DNA from: Tildeniella torsiva UHER 1998/13D
GTDB taxonomy: Bacteria; Cyanobacteriota; Cyanobacteriia; Phormidesmidales; Phormidesmidaceae
DNA: 64,000 nucleotides
Direction of reading: 5' to 3'
Assembly (NCBI GenBank): GCA_019358835.1
Contig: JAHHIH010000014.1
Span: forward strand, 1-64,000
Part shown: positions 36,999-43,965 of the stretch, in pieces
Numbering within the stretch: position 1 is the stretch's first letter
How the letters are laid out: each line of letters starts with the position of its first letter
Position numbers and translations under genes: made by a program
Notes under the pieces: generated by a model
Databases searched by the model: none
Seen by the model: only the letters and a program-made list of their open reading frames with translations
What the model was told of the DNA's origin: nothing

Positions 36999-37478
36999 CT
37001 AATCAGAGGCAGGGCGAGGGTGGAAGAGTTGGAGCTGTCGCAGCGTCTCGTAGAGAGCGATGGCGGCGCTCACCGACAGGTTAAGGCTGCGCACAACGCT
37101 GCGATCCATCGGGATGTAGGCGGTTTCATCGCAGGTAGCCAGCACTGTTTTAGAAAGTCCTTCGGTTTCGCTGCCAAACAAAAGCCAGTCGTTGGGGCGA
37201 TAGGTCAGTTCTGTATAGCTACATCGCCCCGAGGTACTAAAGCCGATGGTTCGCCCTCCCCGCTGGCGCTGCTGGGCGGAGAAGGTGTCCCAATCGGAGT
37301 GTAGGGTGAGGTCAACCTGGGGCCAGTAGTCGAGACCGGCCCGCTTGAGGGCGCGATCGCTGAGGTCAAACCCCAAGGGGCCAACTAGGTGCAGAGGGGT
37401 GGTCGTAGCGGCGCAGGTACGGGCGATATTCCCAGTATTGGGGGGGATTTGGGGCGTAACTAAGACAATGGCGGGCAT
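36999..37478 (-). CDS. trmL: tRNA (cytidine/uridine-34 2'-O)-methyltransferase TrmL
   Basis: A SPOUT (SpoU) methyltransferase of the small TrmL type, modifying the wobble base of tRNA-Leu. Motifs: PQIPPNTGNIARTCAATTTP at the N terminus, LFGSETEGLSKTVL (motif 2), and PMDRSVVRSLNLSVSAAIAL (motif 3, knot and SAM binding). About 160 residues is normal. The ATG giving MPAIVLVTPQ is preferred over a TTG five codons upstream. Cytoplasmic, dimeric by family. Confidence 0.92.
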   Translation of the reverse strand: MPAIVLVTPQIPPNTGNIARTCAATTTPLHLVGPLGFDLSDRALKRAGLDYWPQVDLTLHSDWDTFSAQQRQRGGRTIGFSTSGRCSYTELTYRPNDWLLFGSETEGLSKTVLATCDETAYIPMDRSVVRSLNLSVSAAIALYETLRQLQLFHPRPASD

Positions 37479-37697
37479 GGACGGGAGAACCAAAACAACG
37501 GGCTAGACCAGAGGACGAGAAGACCATTTAGGACAATGGTGGAAATGTCTAGGGGATATAGATTTTATTAATACTTCCCTCAGTAGTTTTGCCCTGTTCG
37601 AAAATTGACCCCAAAAGGGGGGATCGGGTTCTACTGAAGAAAGCTTTCCTTATGGCGCCTATAAGTAAATGTTTGCCTGAGGAGGGTGCGATCGCCC

Positions 37698-38873
37698 CTA
37701 GGCGGCGCAGGGTTCGCACAGATCGCGAGCCAAGCTGCCCTCGCTGGCCGCTACCTCAGCGATCGCATTTTGTATCACCTGCTGCACTGACTGCCCGGCT
37801 TCGTGCTGGCGCAACCAGCGCTGGGCCTCGTTGCCTTCCCGCAGAATTTTCTTCACCGGGCTGAGGAAGCAGCTGAGGCCGTTGGCTTTGGCGGTCGGCC
37901 ACACCTCTTCGTAGAGCTGCTGGATCCAATCGCTGGCGAGAATCGGGCGACCGTTCTGCCAGTGACGCAGTTCAGCACTTAGGCTCTGGCTAGCGGCGGC
38001 CATTTCGTTGGCGTCGGTGAGGGTGACCAGGTCGTCGTTGCGGCTGGCTTCCGGTAGCTCACTTAAGATCAGCGGGTCTAGTTCTGGGTTTTGGATCAGC
38101 TGAATCAGCCGGGCTTCGAGCAGGGCCGCCACCGCCAGCAGCGCCACGGGGTCGCTGATCAGGTCGCAGATGCGCAGCTCTAGGCGGTTGAGGTTGTAGG
38201 GGCGGCGATCGCCGTTGGGCCGCACCGACGACCACAGATGGCGCACGTTTTGCATGGTGCCTGCGGCGAGCTGGGCTTCCATCCACTGAATGTGGTGGGC
38301 GTGGCTGGTGAACAGGGGCACGTGGGCCGGAGTTTTGGGAAACACCTGCCAGCGGCTGGAGTGGGAACCGGTGGCTTTGCCGCCCAAAAACGGCGACGAA
38401 GCGGTCAGAGCCAAGTACAGAGGGGCTTCGACCCGCACCAGGCGACAGGCCCGCATCAAAATTTCTGGATCTGAAATACCAATGTTGATATGGACGCTGG
38501 CGGTGACCACGGTGGTGCCGTAGGTCTGCTCAATATAGGCGTGGTAGGGGTTGCTGGGGTCAGAGCGGTAGAAGCGATCGGTATCCCCCAGGGCTAGGGT
38601 GCTGCCGGGCACAAGGGTATAGTTGCCCAGCCCCCTGAGGTACTGACGCAGCTCGTGGCGGGGGCGCACCAGTTCGCACAGCAGCTTTTCGTACTGGCAC
38701 AGGGGCGGGGTGGTGTACTCGACATTGCGGCTGTCGGGCTCGCGCACGAAACCATTGAGATCCGCCACAATGCGATCGGAAAGACCGACCACATCCCCTG
38801 CCGGGGTGCCGGTATACATCTCAATTTCAAACCCTTTAGACAGCAGCACGGCATTCCTCGCTAGAGACGGCAC
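37698..38873 (-). CDS. gshA: Glutamate-cysteine ligase, cyanobacterial type
   Basis: First enzyme of glutathione synthesis: L-glutamate + L-cysteine + ATP to gamma-glutamylcysteine. It matches the cyanobacterial subfamily through LLSKGFEIEMYTGTPAGDVVG at the N terminus, RNVEYTTPPLCQYEKLL, VVTASVHINIGISDPE and RRPYNLNRLELRICDLI. The 391 residues are typical. Alternative starts exist (GTG at VLLSKGF). The C terminus ends in LCEPCAA, with a Cys pair that might be redox sensitive (inference). Next to rnhA in the same orientation. Confidence 0.92.
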   Translation of the reverse strand: MPSLARNAVLLSKGFEIEMYTGTPAGDVVGLSDRIVADLNGFVREPDSRNVEYTTPPLCQYEKLLCELVRPRHELRQYLRGLGNYTLVPGSTLALGDTDRFYRSDPSNPYHAYIEQTYGTTVVTASVHINIGISDPEILMRACRLVRVEAPLYLALTASSPFLGGKATGSHSSRWQVFPKTPAHVPLFTSHAHHIQWMEAQLAAGTMQNVRHLWSSVRPNGDRRPYNLNRLELRICDLISDPVALLAVAALLEARLIQLIQNPELDPLILSELPEASRNDDLVTLTDANEMAAASQSLSAELRHWQNGRPILASDWIQQLYEEVWPTAKANGLSCFLSPVKKILREGNEAQRWLRQHEAGQSVQQVIQNAIAEVAASEGSLARDLCEPCAA

Positions 38874-38965
38874 TCTATATATATTTAGTCAGTTGATCGC
38901 TGTTCTCATACTATCGGCAACCCCGTCCCCCGTTCAGGTGCCGGGGGAGGAGGGTTGTAGAACTC

Positions 38966-39460
38966 CTAGGGGAGGGCTGCCGTGGTCAGGGCGATCGCGC
39001 GTTTGGCGGCATAGGCGCGGGCAATGGTATCGCAGCGCTCGTTGCCGGGGTCGCCCGAGTGGCCGCGCACGTAGATCCACTGCAAGGGGCGATCGAGGGT
39101 CTGGTTGACCTCGGTGGTGACGCTGTCTAGGGCCTCCCACAGATCGCGGTTGAGCACGGGCTTTTTGGCTGAGTTGACCCAGCCCCGCCGCTTCCAGCCT
39201 GCGATCCACTGGGTGATGCCCTTGAGCACGTATTCACTGTCGGTGTGAATGGTGACGGGTTCGGTTTGGCCGCTGTCGCGCAGCAGGGCCAGCCCGGCGA
39301 TCGCCGCCTGCATTTCCATGCGGTTGTTGGTGGTGGGCGACTCGCCGCCGCCAATCTCGTGAACCCCGCCATCGACCAGATACAGCACCGTACCCCAGCC
39401 GCCGGGGCCAGGATTACCGGAGCAGGCACCGTCGGTGTAAATTCGCTGAATGATTGCCAT
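38966..39460 (-). CDS. rnhA: Ribonuclease HI
   Basis: Cleaves the RNA strand of RNA:DNA hybrids. The catalytic DEDD set is visible: IQRIYTDGACSGNPGPGGWG (first Asp), NRMEMQAAIAGL (Glu), TIHTDSEYVLKGI (Asp) and HSGDPGNERCDTIA (last His/Asp). The basic handle is WIAGWKRRGW. Length and order are normal for bacterial RNase HI. Cytoplasmic. Confidence 0.95.
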   Translation of the reverse strand: MAIIQRIYTDGACSGNPGPGGWGTVLYLVDGGVHEIGGGESPTTNNRMEMQAAIAGLALLRDSGQTEPVTIHTDSEYVLKGITQWIAGWKRRGWVNSAKKPVLNRDLWEALDSVTTEVNQTLDRPLQWIYVRGHSGDPGNERCDTIARAYAAKRAIALTTAALP

Positions 39461-39729
39461 GGTTTCGATCCCGTCCTTAAAAAATCGTTAATTCAGCCGT
39501 GGAGGCTTTACCTGACCGGGGGGCATTCTAAAGCTAAGAGTATTCCATCTCCATAAACGTCCCCTTTGAGGTCGCAACCTCGGCCCGTTGGGCCTATTGC
39601 CGAAAACTCTGGATAAGTATCTAGCTGGAACACTCTAAGACCGGATGTCCTCCCCGGACAACCTCCATTCAGGTCATGGGCAGGGTGCACCTACTATCGT
39701 CACGGTTATCCCAACGGTGAAGTAACCCC

Positions 39730-40161
39730 ATGATGCTACGAGAACTAAAAGCTTTTGAGGCTTGCTGGCTAGATCTTAAGGATGTTTATCCCACCAGCGG
39801 CCAAGACAATATGGAAATTGCCCACGCCATGGGTCAGCTAGTAGATTGCCTAGCGAAGCCCAACCAGGTCGAGCAAGACCTGCCGAGTCATTTGCAGGGG
39901 CTGTTTCGGCGACTGGCGCTGGCCTATTTTCAGGGCTACTCTGCGGCTGAAGGGCCGGTGGCGGCAACCGTAGTCACCCTGCCGGTTCCCCAGCCCTGCC
40001 CCCACAGCGATCGCCAGCAGCGGCAGGATATTTCCGCCGCCGTCGAACGGGTTAAGGCACTAGCCCAGAAAACCCAGGCTCGCATGTGCACGGCCCGAGG
40101 GCAGGCCCTCCAGTGCGCTACCTCCGAGATGGAGACCCTGATCATTCATTTCTCAGACTAA
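39730..40161 (+). CDS. Hypothetical cyanobacterial protein
   Basis: 143-residue helical protein without recognisable family. Segments: LKAFEACWLDLKDVYPTSGQ, LQGLFRRLALAYFQGYSAAE and VERVKALAQKTQARM. Start ATG-ATG at 39730. It ends 83 bases before dnaX in the same direction, so the two may share a transcript. Confidence 0.6.
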   Translation: MMLRELKAFEACWLDLKDVYPTSGQDNMEIAHAMGQLVDCLAKPNQVEQDLPSHLQGLFRRLALAYFQGYSAAEGPVAATVVTLPVPQPCPHSDRQQRQDISAAVERVKALAQKTQARMCTARGQALQCATSEMETLIIHFSD

Positions 40162-40244
40162 TCCGTTCTGTTCCTTACCTACCGTGGACTGGCGGAGTCG
40201 GGCTGACTACTCAGAGATGGGAGCGGGCGCGGTATCTTAGTGCT

Positions 40245-43200
40245 ATGGCCTACGAACCGCTGCACCACAAGTATCGCCCCCAGACCTTTGGCGCTCTGGT
40301 GGGTCAAGATGCGATCGCGACTACCCTCACCAGCGCCCTCAACCAGCGGCGCATTGCCCCGGCCTACCTGTTTTGTGGCCCTCGAGGCACGGGCAAAACC
40401 TCCAGCGCCCGCATTTTGGCCAAGTCGCTCAACTGTATTGCCCAAGATCACCCCACTCCAAACCCTTGCGGCACCTGCGAAACCTGTCGCTCGATCACTA
40501 ACGGCTCGGCCCTCGACTTCATTGAAATCGACGCCGCCAGCAACACCGGGGTCGATAACATCCGTGAGCTGATCGAGCGTGCCCAGTTTGCCCCGGTACA
40601 GTGTCGGTACAAGGTGTATGTGATCGACGAGTGCCTGACTGGCGACTCCTTAGTTCTCACCCAAGACGGCCTAGTCAGGATCGACGACCCTGCGATCGAA
40701 GGTAAGCAGGTGCTCAGCTATGACGACCAAATAGGCACATGGGAGTTTAAGCGTGTTCTGCGCTGGCTTGACCAAGGCACCCGAGACATCTTGGAAATTC
40801 AGACTACCCATCGTAAGATCAGGTGTACTGGCAATCATTTAATTAGAACTGATCAGGGATGGGTAGCCGCAAGGGAGATCAAATCGGGGAGCAAGATCTT
40901 GTCCCCTGCGCCTGTGGCTGCGGCACCCTCATCAACAGAGTTGGCTCTGATCGACGACTCCGGCGTTTCGTACGAGGGCACCAGTTTAGGGGCAATACCT
41001 ACGGCCAAAGACCTTACAGCCTTGAGCTTATCCTTGAGCAAGCTGAGTCCCTGCGGCCAAGTTGCAAATGTGGCTGTGGCGAAAAACTTGGTATCCCAGA
41101 ATTCTTGCAGCAAAAAGGGAAAGGACTCAAAAGCATTCAAAGTCATTGGAAAAAACACCCTTATAGAAAGGGGCATGGGCTTTGGGATCTCAGAACCGAG
41201 CACCTTAACGAGCAGCTCAAACCACTTTCTGCCGAAACCCTTGGGCTTATCTACGGCACTCTGCTGGGGGATGGATCCATCATTTATCCCAATAAATACA
41301 GCAGATTCCCCCGCCTGGCCTGGACTCATGGGGAACAGCAACGGGCATGGATGGAATACAAAGCATCCCGACTCTCCAACTTACGGCCCAGCCTATACAG
41401 CACAGCCAACGCCGGTTACGGTGCAACCTCTATCTGTTGTCGAACCGTCTGTCATCCTGAACTTGTCCAAGTCTTTGACCTCGTCAGAAGTGACGGTGGA
41501 CGAAAAGTCGTTTCCCATGGCTGGTTATCCCAAATTTCTCCAGAAGGACTGGCCTGGTGGTACATGGATGATGGCTCCCTCAGCCTCAGCCCCCAAGGCA
41601 GCCCCCAAATTCAGTTCCATACCGAAGGCTATTCCAGCGCAGAAAACCAGCTCATTGCTGGATGGCTCACCGACTTGGGTTACTCAGCAAAAGTTAGATC
41701 CTACACAAGAACCCTCAGTGGCAGATACGACTACGTCGCAATGGGTGCAAAGGCAGCTCGAAGCTGGCTGGTCGAGCTTCAACGGTTTTCCATTCCTGAA
41801 ATGGACTACAAGTTTGGAAACGGTCGTATCTGTGACCCCCGCTGGGGCTGAGCCGGTTTACGACATAGAGGTGGAGGATAACCACAACTTTGTCGCCAAT
41901 GGGTTGTTGGTTCACAATTGCCACATGCTCAGCACCGCGGCATTCAATGCCTTGCTCAAAACCTTAGAGGAACCGCCCAGCAATGTGGTGTTTATCCTCG
42001 CCACCACTGACCCTCAGCGGGTGCTGCCGACGATTATTTCGCGCTGTCAGCGGTTCGACTATCGGCGTATTCCCCTAGAGCCGATGATTGCTCACCTGCG
42101 AAAAATTGCCGACCAGGAAACCATCGTTATCAACGACGAGGCCCTGCGGCTGGTGGCTCAGGTTTCCCAGGGGGGGCTGCGCGATGCCCAGAGTCTGCTC
42201 GACCAGCTCAGTCTGCTAGAACCTCCCGTGGAAGCCGATGCGGTGTGGGATCTGGTGGGAGCCGTGCCCGAGCGCGATTTGCTGGCTCTGGTTCAGGCCA
42301 TCCTCAGCGACGACGGCACCGCCGTGCTCGACGGTGCCCGCAAGCTGATGGATCGGGGCCGGGAGCCACTGATTGTGCTGCAAAACCTGGCCGGGTTCTA
42401 CCGAGATCTGTTGATTGCCAAGACGGCGGGCGATCGCCACGACCTGGTCGCCATCACTCCCCCCACCTGGGCCGACATGCAAACCCTGGTGCAACAATTG
42501 GATCCAATGGTGCTGCTGCTGGGGCAACAGCACCTGCGCAGCGCCGAGGTGCAGATTAAAAACACCACCCAGCCCCGGCTGTGGCTAGAGGTGACGCTGC
42601 TAGGGCTGCTGCCATCGACGCTGGCCGGGCAGGCCAGTGGTGCCATGAGCGCTGGGCGGGCAGGGGGTGCGATCGCCCCTCCGATCACCCCAACGATCGC
42701 ACCCAGCCCCCCGCCTCAGCCAGCACCGCCAATCGTCAGTCCACCATCATCAGTGCCGCCGCCCGCACCGCCAGACCTAATGGTGCCGCCGGAAACTGCC
42801 AATGGGGCAGCGTCAAAGCCAGCCCCCGTGCCTGCCGTCGCATCAAATTCTCCCCCCAACAATAGCCAGGATGTGCCGCCCGCTGAAGCCACCCCATCCC
42901 CTAACCTGGTGCAGCTATGGCTTCAGGTGATAGCGGTGTTAGAGCCCCTGGGCACCCGCGCACTGATGCAACAGCAGGGCAGCCTGCTGTTTTTCGATGG
43001 GGTGGTGGCCCGAGTCGGCATTAGCTCTAGGCCACTGTTTAAGATGGCCCAGGGCCGAGTCGAGAATGTGGAAGCGGCCTTTCAGCAGGTGCTCAACCAC
43101 AAAGTGCAGGTTTCCCTGGAGGTGCTGCCCGACCCAAAGCCTGAGGCCCCAGCCCCCAACATTTCCCAGGCGCCGGGGCAGCAAAATACCACCCCACCAA

Positions 43201-43511
43201 CTCCAGTAGTGCTCAGTCCTCCGCCCCCGCCTGTCGTCTCAGCGCCCCCGGCAGAATCGCCAGCAGAACCAGCGGCAACTCCTGAACCTGCTCTTGCGGC
43301 AGACGCTAGCCCCGCTGCGCCTGTGCCACCGTCTTTACCTGCGATCGCCAGCGACTTTGACCGAGCCGTGAAAAACTTTGCCCATTTCTTTAACGGCCAG
43401 GTGGTTGATTTAGACGATGACCTAAGCCCTGGGCTCGACACAACCCTACTGAAACCCTCAGAGGCGGCTGCTAAGCAGCCCTCCCACGCTGACAAGGACG
43501 TGCCGTTTTAG
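40245..43511 (+). CDS. dnaX: DNA polymerase III tau/gamma subunit (DnaX) with intein
   Basis: Clamp-loader ATPase. Residues 1-129 form the N-extein: MAYEPLHHKYRPQTFGALVG, the P-loop GPRGTGKT (45-52), a Cys4 zinc knuckle around PCGTCETC, then Walker B (YKVYVIDE). The intein occupies 130-558. The C-extein resumes with CHMLSTAAFNALLKTLEEPP, then ILATTDPQRVLPTI (sensor 1) and GLRDAQSLLDQLSLLE (sensor 2). A very Pro-rich linker and a C-terminal tau region follow, ending ADKDVPF, similar to the SSB acidic tip. The spliced protein is 659 residues. A frameshift signal of the E. coli dnaX type (A-AAA-AAG) was not seen. The ATG at 40245 starts the conserved region; the upstream frame is non-conserved. 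Confidence 0.95.
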   Translation: MAYEPLHHKYRPQTFGALVGQDAIATTLTSALNQRRIAPAYLFCGPRGTGKTSSARILAKSLNCIAQDHPTPNPCGTCETCRSITNGSALDFIEIDAASNTGVDNIRELIERAQFAPVQCRYKVYVIDECLTGDSLVLTQDGLVRIDDPAIEGKQVLSYDDQIGTWEFKRVLRWLDQGTRDILEIQTTHRKIRCTGNHLIRTDQGWVAAREIKSGSKILSPAPVAAAPSSTELALIDDSGVSYEGTSLGAIPTAKDLTALSLSLSKLSPCGQVANVAVAKNLVSQNSCSKKGKDSKAFKVIGKNTLIERGMGFGISEPSTLTSSSNHFLPKPLGLSTALCWGMDPSFIPINTADSPAWPGLMGNSNGHGWNTKHPDSPTYGPAYTAQPTPVTVQPLSVVEPSVILNLSKSLTSSEVTVDEKSFPMAGYPKFLQKDWPGGTWMMAPSASAPKAAPKFSSIPKAIPAQKTSSLLDGSPTWVTQQKLDPTQEPSVADTTTSQWVQRQLEAGWSSFNGFPFLKWTTSLETVVSVTPAGAEPVYDIEVEDNHNFVANGLLVHNCHMLSTAAFNALLKTLEEPPSNVVFILATTDPQRVLPTIISRCQRFDYRRIPLEPMIAHLRKIADQETIVINDEALRLVAQVSQGGLRDAQSLLDQLSLLEPPVEADAVWDLVGAVPERDLLALVQAILSDDGTAVLDGARKLMDRGREPLIVLQNLAGFYRDLLIAKTAGDRHDLVAITPPTWADMQTLVQQLDPMVLLLGQQHLRSAEVQIKNTTQPRLWLEVTLLGLLPSTLAGQASGAMSAGRAGGAIAPPITPTIAPSPPPQPAPPIVSPPSSVPPPAPPDLMVPPETANGAASKPAPVPAVASNSPPNNSQDVPPAEATPSPNLVQLWLQVIAVLEPLGTRALMQQQGSLLFFDGVVARVGISSRPLFKMAQGRVENVEAAFQQVLNHKVQVSLEVLPDPKPEAPAPNISQAPGQQNTTPPTPVVLSPPPPPVVSAPPAESPAEPAATPEPALAADASPAAPVPPSLPAIASDFDRAVKNFAHFFNGQVVDLDDDLSPGLDTTLLKPSEAAAKQPSHADKDVPF
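40632..41918 (+). mobile_element. DnaX intein (429 residues)
   Basis: Inserted in the Walker B helix (DE|CHMLS), so dnaX cannot work until splicing joins the exteins. Block A is CLTGDSLVLTQDG with Cys1. Block B is IRCTGNHLIRTDQGW with TxxH at 66-69. Blocks F/G at the C terminus are EPVYDIEVEDNHNFVAN and NGLLVHN, ending His-Asn before Cys+1. These give all splicing residues. The roughly 330-residue middle is not an in-frame endonuclease: it is Ser/Pro/Thr-rich and featureless in the dnaX frame, because a nested LAGLIDADG gene is encoded there in the -1 frame. The size agrees, from memory, with the approximately 430-residue DnaX intein known from Synechocystis. Confidence 0.95.
40859..41851 (+). 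CDS. Nested out-of-frame LAGLIDADG homing endonuclease
   Basis: A 330-codon ATG-to-TGA frame lies wholly inside the intein, shifted -1 relative to dnaX. It has two LAGLIDADG motifs, TLGLIYGTLLGDGS (catalytic Asp 138) and PEGLAWWYMDDGSL (Asp 237/238), spaced for a monomeric enzyme, and a C-terminal FSIPEMDYKF, as in the PF03161 endonuclease family usual in group I introns. Two N-terminal Cys knuckles (PCACGCG at 16-22 and SCKCGCG at 68-74), each ending in (R/K)GH, look like zinc sites. An in-frame TGA at 40850-40852 precludes any longer start. The SD is weak (CAGGG immediately upstream). It probably cuts intein-less dnaX alleles. Translation by internal initiation is inferred. Confidence 0.85.
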   Translation: MGSRKGDQIGEQDLVPCACGCGTLINRVGSDRRLRRFVRGHQFRGNTYGQRPYSLELILEQAESLRPSCKCGCGEKLGIPEFLQQKGKGLKSIQSHWKKHPYRKGHGLWDLRTEHLNEQLKPLSAETLGLIYGTLLGDGSIIYPNKYSRFPRLAWTHGEQQRAWMEYKASRLSNLRPSLYSTANAGYGATSICCRTVCHPELVQVFDLVRSDGGRKVVSHGWLSQISPEGLAWWYMDDGSLSLSPQGSPQIQFHTEGYSSAENQLIAGWLTDLGYSAKVRSYTRTLSGRYDYVAMGAKAARSWLVELQRFSIPEMDYKFGNGRICDPRWG

Positions 43512-43583
43512 AGAGGGCGATCGCTACTTGCGAAAGCTCAACTTAGAGTGAAACAAGTAGAATCCGGCATCAGCCGTTTTTGT

Positions 43584-43937
43584 TCAGCCAAAGGTGCCTC
43601 CGTTCCAGCCCCACATGGCACCGGGGGCATCCGCAAACTCGATATAGGTGCGATTTTTGGGCACGCCCAGAGCGGTCTCTAGCTGAGTACAAAACTCCTG
43701 GCTCATGGCGCGGGTTTTGGCCCCGCCCATCGTGCCCACACTTTTGATCTCGACGTAGCACACGGGGTCTGTAGTGCCACCAAAGGTCATGGGTACGTTG
43801 GCCTCAAAAGCTGTCATCACGTAGGATTCTGGCTTGCCTAGGTGGCTAGCCAAACTGGCAGACAGCTCCTTGAGTAGCCCCTCGACCTGGGCTTTGGCAG
43901 GGGAAGTAATGGAGGTCTGCACTTTGATAAGAGGCAT
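43584..43937 (-). CDS. MIF/phenylpyruvate tautomerase-like protein
   Basis: A 117-residue member of the macrophage migration inhibitory factor/tautomerase superfamily, catalysing keto-enol tautomerisation. The catalytic proline is Pro2 after Met removal (MPLIKVQTSI). Conserved strands include KPESYVMTAFEANVPM, CYVEIKSVGTMGG and RTYIEFADAPGAMWGWNGG. Trimer in the family. Substrate unknown in bacteria. It reads leftwards, 45 bases downstream of the unknown membrane protein gene. Confidence 0.9.
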   Translation of the reverse strand: MPLIKVQTSITSPAKAQVEGLLKELSASLASHLGKPESYVMTAFEANVPMTFGGTTDPVCYVEIKSVGTMGGAKTRAMSQEFCTQLETALGVPKNRTYIEFADAPGAMWGWNGGTFG

Positions 43938-43965
43938 GGTGGTTAAAAAACAGAAACTGTTAATC

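Noticed and set aside
40859-41851. Endonuclease out of frame because of sequencing errors
   Set aside because: Two compensating errors would be needed; the -1 frame has its own start and stop at the block borders and the dnaX frame is open across all 429 codons. Kept as a check, not as the preferred reading.
40632-41918. Group I intron in dnaX
   Set aside because: The endonuclease family is common in group I introns, but the insertion keeps the dnaX frame open throughout and has Cys1, TxxH and C-terminal HN before Cys, the marks of an intein.
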